64,000 nucleotides of DNA, from assembly GCA_000328365.1 (NCBI GenBank), contig KB297234.1:583658-647657 (forward strand). Reading direction: 5' to 3'. The stretch comes from Capitella teleta. Lineage: Eukaryota > Annelida > Polychaeta > Capitellidae. Every line of letters starts with the position of its first letter. Position 1 is the stretch's first letter. The notes under the pieces were generated by a model. It was not told the origin of the DNA. It did not search any database and was given only the letters and a program-made list of their open reading frames with translations. The position numbers were made by a program, and so were the translations under genes. Positions 38,110 to 50,878 of the stretch are shown piece after piece.

Positions 38110-38700
38110 TTGGCCCTTGGCCTTATTTGTACCATTACTGGTCGTTTCGTTCTTTCGCAGATCCAAGGGAAAGTCAAAGTGGCATTTCAAGAAGCCCCGG
38201 GTAAGCATCAGGATGTCAAAAACAGACATCGCCTCAGACGCGCCCAACTGCAACGGAGAGACTGTCGCACGTCACTGGCGAACTCCAGAATTCGTCAAGA
38301 ATTCGTCGCAATCGTGGATGCTGTTACTGACTGCCTGTTGAAGGGAAAGAGTCTGCGGATCTCGACCTCGCCCCCTGGTGATTCTGCCTCTCTTGCGTGC
38401 GCATGGAGCAAAGACGTCTCAGCATGCAGATTCTGGGCACATTCACCAAAACCCAGCAATTCAGAACATTACATACCCACGCAACATGTGTTGCTGGGTC
38501 CACCGAGATGGCCGATTTTGCCATCACCCGTTACTTTGTCGACGACTCACGAAGCTCACGCCCCTCCTGCTGCTGAAGCTAAGATCTGGAGTGGTACCTT
38601 CATTGAACTAGCTCACCCTCTCCCCTCATTCAGAGAAACTTCTAACGGTAACACGTGTTTCATATCTTTTTTTTCTTTTTTTCTTTTTTTTTCTTTTTGA
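38110..38700 (+). other. Long open frame with splice-like sites, coding status unclear
   Basis: A 196-codon frame and two overlapping shorter frames lie in a patch visibly richer in G and C than its surroundings. A pyrimidine-rich acceptor (CGTTCTTTCGCAG) ends at 38160 and a strong donor-like GTAAGC starts at 38201, bounding a possible 40-base exon. A separate frame starting at an ATG near 38213 reads MSKTDIASDAPNCNGETVAR and stops at 38341. No motif was recognised in any frame and the three frames conflict. It may be a non-coding RNA exon, an exon of an unseen gene, or chance. Confidence 0.25.
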
Positions 38701-40044
38701 CCTAATAACCAAAGGATATTATTGACTTATAGGCAGTGCTTTAATTGAGCTTTTTGTATAATATTGCACCATACAAAATGAGGATTTTGCTATTTTGTGT
38801 TGTGAGTTTTTAGCCCAGGGGGAAGATCCCGCTATAGGTTATCTCACGTGTTTAGCCCCCCAACATCCGATTATTTAATCAAGCGTAGGTTGTTGGGGCT
38901 ATTTTATACTGTGTACATGTGCATGTGCATGTGCATGTGCATTTCTGCAAAATAACTAGTTGCCCTCTTATTTATCTAATTTATATTTATAGTAAGGGTT
39001 ACTGTTTATTGTAATTTTTTATTTCTATGTATTTTATATTGTTATGTTATATTACATGTATAGGGGGGGGGGGGTTATTTTCCCCACCTTTGCATACATC
39101 AACCTGAATACAGTCATTTTTCCATCTTTTCCGCCAATAAATAGCTTCTTGACATTTTCAATACAACACGTAACAGGAATGACTTCTCTTTGTTTTTCCG
39201 TAATGGTGGATGTATTCAACTATAGTTTCCTGACGCATCACTCCGATCATCAGAATCCAGCACATAAATTATATGTATATGGATAACACGAAGCACAGTT
39301 TAAGGCAATGGGGAGCATAAATCAAGTATAATCGAAACCGTTGAAATCACTTCGAGATATAATAAATAATAATAATTTATTCTTATAAATTATATAGAGC
39401 CCTTGAGATATAGTAACATGGATCAAAAATGCAAAAAAAAAAAAATAAATAAATAAATAAAAAAAAATGAGTCGATTTAAGTTTTCTCGTAGCCACGATG
39501 TCGAGAGTACGTGCAAAGGCGAAATGATAACCGCTCGCTGTTAACGTCGAAAAAGGTGTGAATGACACTGATTGGACGCTCCAATTAAGTCGGGGAATCA
39601 GTTCAGACAGCTTTATCCAATCACAGGCAAAGTTTCTCTAGCATTCAACTATGCATGAAGGGATCCTATTCGTTCGCAGGAACATACATACACCAGTCCA
39701 GTGCGGGATAATCTTATCTCCTATACCCAATCAGAATGGCTCAGAATAGGAATAAATAAGACAATGATGATTCACTTCCAGATATACCAATTTATTAAAT
39801 AGAAAATAATACGTCGCAACTGGTATTGGAGCGTTGGTAGGTATGTGCAGTGAGAATTTTGTTGTTGCAATGTTGTCCGTTATACATGTATATACTATTC
39901 GGGGACGCTGGCACTGACGCTGACGCTGGCGAAATTGATTAATGTAAAAACAATTTGTTGGCCGATGACTAGTTTAAAGAGGACGATGTCCATTTTAGCT
40001 TTTGCTTATTGTTTAGCACAATGAGGGAAGGGTGGGGGGAGGGT

Positions 40045-40125
40045 GTGCTCTCGCCGTCAGCTTGGTAGAGTCGCTTAAAATATTACATCAGGAATCGCGC
40101 GTGCGTTCGACTCGCAAATCGCACA
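40045..40125 (+). repeat. tRNA-like remnant, probably a SINE head
   Basis: An A-box-like TCAGCTTGGTAGAGTC is followed about 35 bases later by a B-box-like GCGTTCGACTCGC. The acceptor-stem and anticodon arms do not pair well, so it is not a functional tRNA gene. The head differs from that of the SINEs at 11.1 and 50.8 kb. Confidence 0.4.
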
Positions 40126-41150
40126 AGCTATATACCAGGGTGAAGCGATATCGGACCCTATTTGGAGATGAGCTCTCGGTTAGTTGCTCCAGAAATTATG
40201 CGTGGCAATGAAGCCTTAATACATACAGCAGTATTTGACAAACGCGCATCAGTTATAATTATAAGTAATCATTGAATAGGCCCCAATTGATCGTAACACG
40301 GCAATTTATTTTTGTCCTCTATGATGCAAATGGTTCTTGTGGTTTCAACGTGGTAAATAATTCCCAATATTATTTAATTATTTTGTTATTCTCGAGCTCT
40401 AAACTCTAACAAAAATTGCGATTCTATAAATGTTTTTAGATAAGCATATTAAAATTATAAGTGCTACCATTTGAAGCCGCATATCACCATGTGGTATATG
40501 TTGTTATAAATACCGTTATTACGATCACGTGATCTATTATAATGAAGACATTGTGAATGATTTGTCTATCTTACGATCTGATGGCTCAACTCCGAGCAAT
40601 TATTATAATGTGTACATGTAAGCTACAAAAACTGCAGCTGTACTCGATTGATACTTACAGCAATCAATAGCAGCGTATCGATAGAGCATGCTGGTATCAG
40701 CGGTAATTTCCCCGGCGAGCCGTGCTGATATAGCTATATCACCACGGGTAGCTCTGTATCACACGCACAGGTCACAACGATAAGAATAATTTCCTCAAAG
40801 CTTCAGCAACATGGGGTCTGCATCATTCCCCCTTCAACAATAACCAGTTGAGCAAAATATGTACTGGATGAACCAGGAGACAATGTTGTCATAAGATAAA
40901 ACAGCACCTGAGAGTAAAGGTGTCTAATTACGGCGAAGATGGACCCCTGCTGTCACGAAGCAGACTAAATATGTTCATCATGCTTTTCACTGGAAAATCC
41001 TCTTTGGTGTTCAGATCAGAGTTCGGCATTCACGACAGACATCACAATGATACAACGAGTGAGTAAATGCCACAGCGTCCGACATGTGGTGAATTCGGTT
41101 TCGAAGGTCTATATACGATTTGCACATTTTGATCCGAACGATTCACTGAA

Positions 41151-44100
41151 TTATAAGAACTTGGATGCTTGTGATTTCTTCCTCTTGGCGTCTTTCTTGG
41201 CTTCTTTCTTATGCATCTGTGTTCGTCTGTATTGCTTGTCACCCGACACCAACTCACTGTGCAAGAAGTGGAACATGAGAATCAATCAAAACTAGAGCTC
41301 AGTACGGATCCGAATCCGATAATCACTCGAAAACTCAGATCGGATTTTATGGGTATAGAGTTTCACCTCTAATTTTGAGCATTTTCTACTGTATAATGTG
41401 ATCAATGAACTAGTAACAAGAAATACCGACCCGTAATCCACCTCGCCATCGCCATCATTGTCGAGCGTGTCAATCAAATGATCCAATTGTGACTGCGTTA
41501 GAGGAACGTCAACAGCCTGTGGACGAAATCGCACTCAAGAGAGTAAGGGATCCGCATGAGATAAGTTCAAGGTCACTGGGTGATTTTGTTCAATTTGGTT
41601 CAATTTACATTCTCTCAATTGAATCAGATACGCTGTTCAAAGCCTGATCAATTAGCGTAACGGTAATGGTATTTGGTCGAATCCATTTCAGACCAGCAGG
41701 CGAAGAAGTGAATTCACCCCAAAACCGGAATAACTTAGCGAGACTAGTTGACACGGAAATGCATGGTAAATGTACAGTACATCATCGGCGATTGAATGGG
41801 GGAGTATTTTTACTTGACGCTGTCTCCGCAAGTAAACTGAATACTTGCATGAGATTTGATAACTATCGGTCGTACTCGTATTGCAACGAATCGATGTTGG
41901 CTGCAAGTTGTTAGTAACATGCACTCAATTGGGCAAGAAACTTTACTTCCGACCTAACCCTCGACTCATTTAAATTATGTATACGAAGCCCCGGACTGAC
42001 CAAGAGGTTTCTGGCTCATGAACTGGTCACAGGAGTGACCCCCAAGTCTGACTCTTTCGTGATATCCTTTCATATATTTGTCCAGATTATCAAACCACAT
42101 GCAGATAAAGTTTATGTCATCCGGTTATGCTCGTTGCAATCGGCTCACGTTCTATGGCCAACATATACAACCACCGCGAAGAATATCTCGATCACTTGAA
42201 ATGATTTACATTAATTTTAAACAAACCTGATCAATTATACTGTACCGCTGGATTAATCGTAAAATCTTGCGGAACCAGAATCAACGCATCAACATTGCAC
42301 ACAAAATATAATGCTTTGAAATCAAACAGATAACACGATGGTAATACTTCATGTACAGGACTAAGTTGATTTCATTAGGACTTCGTTCAGTTTGTGTTGA
42401 AGCACTGGCATTTGTGACTTGTGATATTTACAGATTCAATCTTGATTAGAAGCAGAATAAGGTAATCCAGGAATCGTCTGAGTAATTGGACTTTCAGCAA
42501 ATATCGTGGGCATTGCGCACATTTCTATGAAATAGTTAATGAATCGCATTTTCCATCGCAGAGCCTTCAGGTGCGCAAATCATTTTGGTAATGGGAGAAC
42601 CAGCATGTACACGAGCTCTTAGGAGCATCTTAAATTGGACAATTGTACATACGGCTTGGCATCTATTTAGCTTGGGATAACTCTAATGGCATGATCTATA
42701 TACTAGTCTTATGGCAATTAGATCAGACCTAATTAGGAGGAAGATTACTTCTAGAACCGCCTTGCTCCTATTACCAGATATACCCATTCCACCCGAATGG
42801 GTATAAACCATGCACGTATGGAGCAAACTGTAAGCTTATGTTGCATGCGCTGTAAACCTGGATTCATGGCATTGTGATTTGACCCGAAGCAACATACAAG
42901 CTCATTGTTCATAATTCCTTTATGTCGCGCCACAATTGGTTTGCACAGCATTGTAATACCACATTCGGCTAAACAATGATATTGAAACAGTGACCAATAC
43001 AGTGGGCGTTGGCTCAGGGAAATCGTGAGTTCCTCATTGTCTGTGAGGTTTCAAATGAAAAGATAAGTTAAATGGACTCTACGGTATAGGGAAGGCAAGA
43101 AAGGTGAGCTTATGGGAGACGTTGAAGAGATAGTCTTTGGAGTGATTTTGGACCAAATTTAGTACAATGAGAAGAAAAAGGAATATCATCAAAATGCATA
43201 TTCATCACTGGCGTGGACGCATCCAGTTGAAATTAGAGGCGACGAAAAATTGTTGACTTCAGTTTCGATGAAATAATGTTCTAATGGCAACAAATATGCA
43301 AAATTTAACGAGCTGGGCAGCGTTTCAGGTCTACTTTGGATAATTCACCTGCAAAAAGCGGATTCCAGTGTATTCGTTATCTGGGATTGTTTTATTTTTA
43401 TTTTTATTTTTGTATTCCCTTTTTCGATCGCCTTCTCTGAACCAATGTCGAACATTTCATTGCAGATATAAGACGCATTCCTCCACTAACGCGCATGTTG
43501 TCTGGAAGGTTGTGCTGAACCAGTCTTCATTGAACTGGTACTCGCGCCGAATTAGTTGGTTCCGTCAACTACTTGGCTTGCTGTCACTCACGGGGATGTA
43601 AAATATTATGGTTGATACACTGTATCCGATTTGGAGGCTTGTGGCGCTTAGATTAATTTCACTCTCCATGAAACTTCTGAGTTGTATTTCATTTCAGGAA
43701 GCGTCAGCCATCCCATAGTTATTTAATGTGTTTAATATGTTTATTTAATATGTTTAATATGTTTATTTAATATGTTTAATATGTTTATTTAATGTGTTTA
43801 ATATGTTTATTTGATATGTTTGTGTCTGACTGCTTTTCGAGTGGAACACTCGTAGGCGTATCATCCCTCGCAATTTCATCAGCTATCAAAGTCATTTTCA
43901 TATGAGAATACTCGAATCCATTGATTGCTTTTGCCAGAAAATCCATTTCGGATCGCGAACGGTGTGACATTGACGAGCATTGGTCGACGCTTGGATACAT
44001 TTGCATGCTGCCCTTATCAGGGTTCAACAACTGTGAATATTCTTGAATTGTTGCATTTCTTTTCGACCAAAGTGTATTCACTTGCACGTATAATGTATAT

Positions 44101-47100
44101 TAGTATTATCTGTAAATTATTATAATTATTATATTACTTCAATTATTATTACCTGTAACCCGTGAATGAACTCTTTCCTACTGATCGATCCACCACCGTC
44201 TTTGTCCATTTGTTTGAAGAAGTCGACCAGTCGCAACCCTTTTGATTCAATGAATTCCCTCAAAATGCTCAGCGGATTTCTAGATTTCGTATCCGCTTTA
44301 GCCGCAGATGCAAGGATTCCTTGGAAATTGCAAAATATCGGAACAATCCTGATAATGATCGGAGGGGTGAAATGAACATGACGCAATCTAACCTGACTCC
44401 AGGGAATCAACTGAACCGGCAAACTTGATTTCAAAATGCGGATGGTCTTCGCTCAGCTTCTGCGTCATCTCAACGCCACGCCGTTTCAGCTGCACGGACT
44501 GTAAAAAAAACTAAGCCTGGAATCACACGTGTACCGCGTATCGGAAAAATCAAACCGAGATGTCTAAAATTCGGAGTGCATGGTTCACGTTGAGATCCAG
44601 GGCAGTCAAGAGTGCGATTGCGCCGTCACCGGTTATCGGGTTCTTTCGGAGCTAAAAGAGAAGCAGTAGACCAAGTGCAAATGACCTTCATTCGCCTACA
44701 CGGAGGTGTCTTAGACTCTCGTTGACCTTCATGGCTTCCGCTAATCCGATCAGTCCAATGTCCGGGATGCGGTTATGACTGACATCGAGCTCTGTGAGCG
44801 CTGAATTGTCAGTCAGTGCAAAACCAACGGCCAATGACCCCTCCTGCCCGAATCCGTTCATTGTGACGTCCAGAGTTTTCAAACTGCAATTACCCTGAGG
44901 CAGAACGTCGACAACGATGATAACGCAACACCATCACGTGACTCTACGTACTTGTAAACCCATTGCTAATGCCACGGCTCCCTTTGGTCGAATCTGGTTC
45001 CAACTTAAATTCAACGCGCGTATGGATTCGTTGTTGGCTGAGTGAAGATACAGTTATGATAGAGCAAAATTTCGGGCATCGGAAGTCACCTAGAATGGAG
45101 CCCAGACATCGACACGCACCGTCGCTTAATTGGTTGTGACTTAAGTCGAGGCAGCTGAGTTTCCGGTTGGACTGCAACGAAGTGTATTCTGTGAGTTAAT
45201 TTGAGATTTGATGATTGATGATCAGCATGCGTAATCGCGTATCCTCAAAGAATACAGCCCTTGACGCCAATTTAATTATAACTCTTGAAAGTATTGTTTG
45301 AAAGTAAGGCCTGTGGAATGACACAGTCTTTTAATGGCAAGCCGAAGTTATTCAAATACATGTACACACGTATCAATTTACAATCCCCTCTACGACCGAA
45401 ATGTACATAAGAATGGCTCATACGCAATTTACATGTGAATTGGGACCCAAGTAACATTGAACGATCATTCAAAGTTAAACAATGACTCACTTCAACTATG
45501 GCAGCAATGTTATTGATATCCCGGTCACTGATAAGGTTACCTGCAAATATAATGCGTTATGATTCAACAGTCCTGTGCGTTTGGTAATCCCCACCGGCTA
45601 AAGAGAGAGACTCTATGTTCTTGTGGTCTTGCAATGCAGTCGCCATGACTTCCAGGCCTCGAGAGGATATGGCGTTATGACTGAGACTCTGTAGAATCAT
45701 AACGGTAATTTTCAAGTTATGAGCTGTAGATTGCTCCAGTGAAAGAGGGGCTGACATCAATCGGCTAAGCAAACAATTTGTCAAATTCAATATTATCACA
45801 AGGTAATAATAAGCCAGACCCTTTGAGTCTCATTAACATGTGCGTTGTGGTGCCGAGAAAGGACTTCTTCGGAATAAAGTTGAATAGGAAATGATAGACA
45901 TAGCCTACAAATATTAAATAATAGGCTACATGCATTACCAGGTGGGTGATCCGACATTTAGGATCAGAAAGCAGGGCGCCAAGGTAGAGAGATCCCTCAT
46001 CACCATATCGATTCCCGTCCAAAATCAATTGGGTCACTTTTGGCAGATCCTGCAAATGAACAAATTCTGAGATTTTAAAAGATTTCAACTCAAGTTTAAG
46101 ATAATGTTAGCCTCGTTCGTAAAACTATGTTCCAAACAGGAAGTAAAAAGGCATTCAATTGGTGTTTATGGGCACTAATAGCCCCTTATTGTGCACCTCT
46201 GAAGCTTTATACATTACCGGGAGACCTTAAAATTTTAATCCAATGATCAAATCTGCAAATAATTGCTGGCCATTATAAATTAATGACACATACTTAGCGT
46301 CAATTTGCGATTACTTTCTCAGCAGGCAGAAAGATCTTTTGGTGGATTTGGTGACAAGAGCTGAAAAAGAGACATTGATCACCGCGATAAGGATATTATA
46401 TATTTATAATTATAGAGAATTCCGGGCGCTATCTCCCTAAAATATGGTTCACAAACTTCGGTTTTACGACAAGAACGATCGCTGGGAAGCAAGCCCTTGA
46501 TCAATTTTTCGAATTCATTTTGGTGAGAGGATAAAATCTGTTTTTTAAATTCAATCGATCCTATGTTACCCGGCGGTGGATCTTGGTGAATACATTTTCT
46601 ATTACATTTATCAAGAAATCATACTTAATATTAGTCGATCTAATCGCCTTACAAATGTTAAATAAATATAATTATATTTTGTTCGAAATTGTGATTATAC
46701 AGAGTGGGCGAAATGTAGTCTATCCACTCCATGTTAAGATTTCAATGATTTTCAAATTCAATGGCACAGCGCTTTTCCGATAAAGTGTTACAAAACAGGT
46801 CGCAGTGTAAAAACCACACAAAGATAAGATAAATAAATACTTGGTATGGATAGTTCAACATTTCATGTTGCTATTCCTTTCATTTCTATTCTAATTTTGT
46901 CGACATTAATGCCGATTCATCTCAATCAAAAGAGTGCACCCAACATTCGGCCATATTTCGATTATTTTCCCTTTCAGCCCCGGACCATGGATGAGCATCA
47001 TTTGGATGTCCAAATAAGGCATCGCTTTCTGCGTTGTGAACATTAAACGCTGCTGCACTTAGCGAGTAGCGACTAGTGGCATACTAGCATACATGCATCG

Positions 47101-48963
47101 TAAATTGTAAATTTTATTTCGTGATCACAATTAAAACAGAAGGAGAGTTTCATTTTTAAACAAAAGTCGAATTTCACAAGAAACGAATACCACAGCAATT
47201 GGACAGAAAAAAAACAACAACAAAAAACTAAACAAGTGGAGTTCTGGTACGTGGCATATCGGGTGAAGTAACGATCTACTCCAGAAGTAACAACAATGAC
47301 AAATATAAAACATTCTTTGGTGCCAGTAGTTTAAATCGCATGGCTTTGTCCTGGCGCCAATATTGGTCACTTTAGCTCTCCCTGTCCTAGCAGTACCTGT
47401 TTCACACAATTATATATAAAAAACCAAAAACAAAACAAAATAAAAAAAAACACAAAAAAAAACAAACGGGATATCGTTGAGGGGTGGACTGCAAATAAAA
47501 ATCCTGATAGCGGTCCATTCCCGCGCGCAGCAACCCAATTGTTTGTCTTCCCTGAGCCTCTGTTTGACGTGATATTGCAAGAATCAAGGTGACAAATGAT
47601 CGAGGCATGGGTACAGCTTACTCATTCACTAAGTTAAATCGACATGTCTATTTTTGGGATAATTTTTAGGTGAAAAACCAGTGTTTCTGTTGCTGTCTAT
47701 ATACAAGACTGAAATTAACACGCATGTCGACATCGAAGACGGCACAATCCGCCTCTGGATCCAGTTTAACTACTCTTAAAATTTCAATATCATATCATTT
47801 TACGATTGATCAAGTTATAAATATTTTGTATTGCGTTGCGTGCTGTGTTGTTCAGTATAGTTACCAAGACAACGTACCATTCGTCGCGTGCCTTAATTGG
47901 TATTTATCATTGATGGTAAAATCACAGTAAATAAATTGCAGTCGATACACTGCATGATTTGGGCCTATACAAGATACGCATCCTACACCCACCCCAAATT
48001 AAGTCACGTCTTGGAAATGGTGAAACCATTGGTGATATTCTGTGCATCACGTGTGTCACGACGAAGTCAGAAGATGATGCCAACAAAGCAAATTAGCTGG
48101 TGAAACATATCCCACCGAATAATGGCCACAACATCTCACTTGCAGTTAGAGATTCCCCGATCTGCATGCCTTTTAAATTCCAATCAGTACTATACCTACC
48201 AGTAGTGTGTTGCACATGCATAGGATGTCCTTTGCGTTCATCCCTTGGTTACATATTGCAATATGTTTTCCACTGAGCTGCCGTCGCACCATATTAAATG
48301 GAGAAATTCCAGTTTTCTTGCAGACTTTGTCGTAATGTACAACCTCTGGAGGTTCCTCAGCTTTGGACTCTGCAATAATCAGATGTAAATTGATGACACA
48401 AAACCGTTCGTCGTAAACCACGGCTGATAACATATTCATATTCCTTACTCTGGTCAAAATTATTATTTTTACGATTTGTTCTTCAAATTTACCTAATTAC
48501 TGTTTAATTTCAATGGGAGCTGGTTATTTAGCATGATTTGTTAATTACGGAATTTGTTTATTAATTAGCGAGTACCTATAAATGGTTTGCATAGAAGTAC
48601 ATAACACACTAAGTATGCGCAGTAATTCACAGCAATTTACTATTACATAATATTGTGATGTAATATAATATGTAATTAATAATATAATTACTTCGTAAAT
48701 CCTCGATTCCATGAAACCTCACTGAACACTGATGTATATTATGATCTTGGAACACAGCCTTACACACAACTGAAAGTCTGCCTCATACCTGCAAATCGGA
48801 CTTGTTCTCTTAGCCGGGGCGATGGCGTGCTTGCCCGTGAAACATTCTGCTTCTCCTCTTTCACGAGTTCGCTCTTGGTTCGGAAGAAGCTCGGGTTCCT
48901 GAGCAAGGCTTGGGCCACATTACTAGCCCCTCTCTGCAAACCGCCAGTGCGTTGGTCTGTCAT
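41151..48963 (-). CDS. LRRC74: LRRC74-like leucine-rich-repeat protein with C-terminal EF-hands, 13 exons
   Basis: Exons: 48963-48789, 48369-48200, 46049-45939, 45688-45595, 45540-45491, 45171-45090, 45037-44952, 44894-44700, 44651-44556, 44498-44393, 44319-44153, 41516-41431, 41256-41151. All junctions are GT/AG and the sum is 507 codons plus stop. An in-frame TGA two codons before the ATG supports the start. Residues 1-115 hold the family N-terminus (VVHYDKVCKKTGISPFNMVR). Residues about 116-365 are ribonuclease-inhibitor-type repeats such as LSCLDLSHNQLSDGACRCLG and IRALNLSWNQIRPKGA. EF-hand loops lie at 427-438 (DKDGGGSISRKE, glycine at calcium position 5) and 463-474 (DNDGDGEVDYGE, canonical). 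The tail is lysine-rich. Length agrees with human LRRC74A (about 490). Vertebrate relatives are poorly characterised; a calcium-sensitive scaffold is inference. Confidence 0.93.
41517..44152. other. Large intron of the LRRC74-like gene
   Basis: This 2.6-kb intron separates the exons for the two EF-hands. It includes the 22-bp tandem repeat at 43721-43822 and a 100-codon minus-strand frame at 43785-44087 with no supporting splice sites or family resemblance. Nothing else was recognised. Confidence 0.7.
43721..43822. repeat. Minisatellite, 22-bp unit, about 4.6 copies
   Basis: Unit ATTTAATATGTTTAATATGTTT; units 1 and 4 have a G in place of the first internal A of the ATATG. The fifth partial unit is diverged. 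Confidence 0.9.
46050..48199. other. Intron 2 of the LRRC74-like gene
   Basis: A 2.15-kb intron with A-rich simple sequence near 47415-47465. No conserved exon or transposon end was recognised in it. Confidence 0.6.
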
Positions 48964-49909
48964 ACTTCATAGTACTAATACTGATCCAGCATTTCACTCT
49001 CGCGAAAGAAAATCGATCACATGACCAGTGATCTAATAATTATTTGCGTTCTCTAAGGCGGAGAAAGGCAGCCCACCACACCGACGCCGCTGACCAAATC
49101 GTCGGGCTTTTAATATCTGTTATTGAAGTACTGAAAAGTGGATTTGTACGTGGCGTGGAGTTTAGTTCTATTACCTTCATAACTTCTCTATATTTACTTT
49201 GTGAGCATTTTGTAATAAGTTGTGATTAACATTGCGTGTACCATCAACAGATGACTAATAACAGACAATCATTGTTTGGAATTAATCACTCAGTTTGTTG
49301 TTAATGTCCAATTGTAAATACATACATGGCCCAATTAATCGCTTTACAACCCGAATAACAATTATCCGCTCCAGAATTACGTAATGTTTTTTTGTTTTGT
49401 TTTTTATTCGTGTGTCGTGGTATTGTTAGTATATTCAAAGTAGGAATGCGTTCTGCATACAGCAGCGGTGTACGGAGTGCTTGTAATGACGTCGCACTCC
49501 GTTTACTGCAGTTCCCAGGCATGAGAAGTGAAACTACTGGCACTGGAAGCAATCTGTACAAGAGACCATTATTTTTGGTATCATCATCCAATGTTATTGC
49601 AATATTATTTATGCAATGTTACCAATAGAGCATTCCAAAAAAACAATGTCTCGTTTGCTCGTTTTTGCTGCTCAATTATTTTGATACTGAGAAGTGGATG
49701 TCTGATGAAAGCATCTGCGGCTTAAAGATTCTCCCTTCGTCCACTCACTAATACCACTCATCGAATCGGAGGTTGAGTTTGCCTTAGCTTGGAGGTTGAG
49801 TTCGCCGAAGTTGACACGATTGAACAAACGCTGAACTTTAGAATTCTGTTGTGCTCCCTTAAGGGTCGATATTGATCAAAGGATATTGTGACGGTTTCAC
49901 CTTTCTTTT
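48964..49909. other. Intergenic, upstream of the LRRC74-like gene
   Basis: Must include the 5' flank and promoter of the minus-strand LRRC74-like gene, but no core element is distinct. Frames of up to 96 codons on both strands near 49300-49630 show no recognisable motif. Confidence 0.4.
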
Positions 49910-49926
49910 TGTAATTGTCTTTATTT
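49910..49926. repeat. Target-site duplication of the 935-bp SINE, left copy
   Basis: TGTAATTGTCTTTATTT, 17 bases, identical to 50862-50878. Confidence 0.9.
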
Positions 49927-50861
49927 TTGTCTTTATTTTATTCATTGTGATGGATTCATCACTTTAAATGGAGACCATCACTCTTATAACACCCGAAGAA
50001 GTAATAGACTTTCCACTCCTCGTTTCTTGCATGAGTATTGCAGACAACTGTTAAGATATAAATTAATCGACACTGTTAACACCCAACCACCTTGTATTTT
50101 TGATAATTTTTTTTCACATTCTTTGATGGCTTCTCAAATTATTCAAAAAATTATCTGATATCACATTACTCAAGAGACTGTTTAAATCAAAATTGTTATA
50201 TTTGTACCAGACCTTAATACACTCAAATCTGTAAATATTCACTCTTGCTTGTTTCTTTTTCTTTTTCTTTTTTTCTTTTTTTTTTACCTCTTTTAATTGC
50301 ATGTATTTATATCCTTTTTCTTTTTTTCTTTTCTTGTTACATATGTTTAAATTTAATTCAACTTTATTCTAAATTTTTTTTGCAGCATTTTTTTCCCTCT
50401 GGTGGCCAGTGAATTAAGCGGCATTCTCGAATTGCCTTTCACTGGTCTCCAAGGCTTTTGTCTTAATTGTATTTATATATCTAGTTAATTATTGTGCCAA
50501 AATAAATCATTATCTCTCTCTCTCTCTTTATGAGCATGAGGCATGAGGCATGATGAGGTTTTACGGCTCCACCCAACCCATTCGGGTGATACGGGCGCCA
50601 GAACAGAAGGCCCGGGACCGGGGTTTTCCCCTACTCTTGTCGATAAATCCCAAGGGTTTTTTGTCCTGCATACCACCATAGACAGTAGTACACAGCGCCC
50701 GCCCCTGTTACGCCGAAGAATTACAATTATAACGGATTACAAATATAGTTCACAATCATAACGCCCGTAGCCTGATCGGGTCTCGAACCCGGGACCTCGA
50801 CCCCCAAGGTCGGCATAGGATTGCAGACAGTGGTTTAACCCACTGTGCTATTCGGTGCCCC
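49927..50861 (-). mobile_element. tRNA-headed SINE (about 935 bp), copy 2, with intact target duplication
   Basis: On the minus strand the element begins GGGGCACCGAATAGCACAGT with a tRNA-like head. The A box is TAGCACAGTGGG (plus 50839-50850) and the B box GGTTCGAGACC (plus 50779-50789), both close to the RNA polymerase III consensus. A family body shared with 10860-11125 follows, then a GA-run (plus 50514-50527), A-rich and AT-rich sequence, and a 3' end of two AAATAAAGACA-type units. A perfect 17-bp direct repeat flanks the whole, so all 935 bases were inserted together. No coding frame was recognised. The length is large for a SINE; the 3' half may derive from a LINE tail. Confidence 0.8.
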
Positions 50862-50878
50862 TGTAATTGTCTTTATTT
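50862..50878. repeat. Target-site duplication of the 935-bp SINE, right copy
   Basis: Second copy of the 17-base direct repeat. It directly abuts the tRNA-like head of the element. Confidence 0.9.

Larger units (their letters stand above)
36945..41150. other. Intergenic, one possible exon region
   Basis: Apart from the open region at 38110-38700 and a tRNA-like remnant near 40045 (both listed separately), this holds four tandem copies of GTGCAT near 38917-38942, a G-run at 39063-39074 and A-rich simple sequence near 39432-39470. TACATGTA occurs at 39053-39060, 39883-39890 and 40613-40620. Confidence 0.5.

Noticed and set aside
40045-40125. A functional tRNA gene on the plus strand
   Set aside because: Only the A-box and B-box-like words are present; the acceptor and anticodon arms do not pair, so it is treated as a SINE-like remnant.
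43785-44087. 100-codon minus-strand frame inside the LRRC74-like intron
   Set aside because: Starts and ends without suitable splice sites, overlaps the 22-bp minisatellite at its 3' end, and adds nothing resembling the LRRC74 family.
50758-50861. A functional tRNA gene on the minus strand
   Set aside because: Promoter boxes are good, but the cloverleaf is poor and the unit continues into a 935-bp body flanked by a target duplication, so it is a SINE head.
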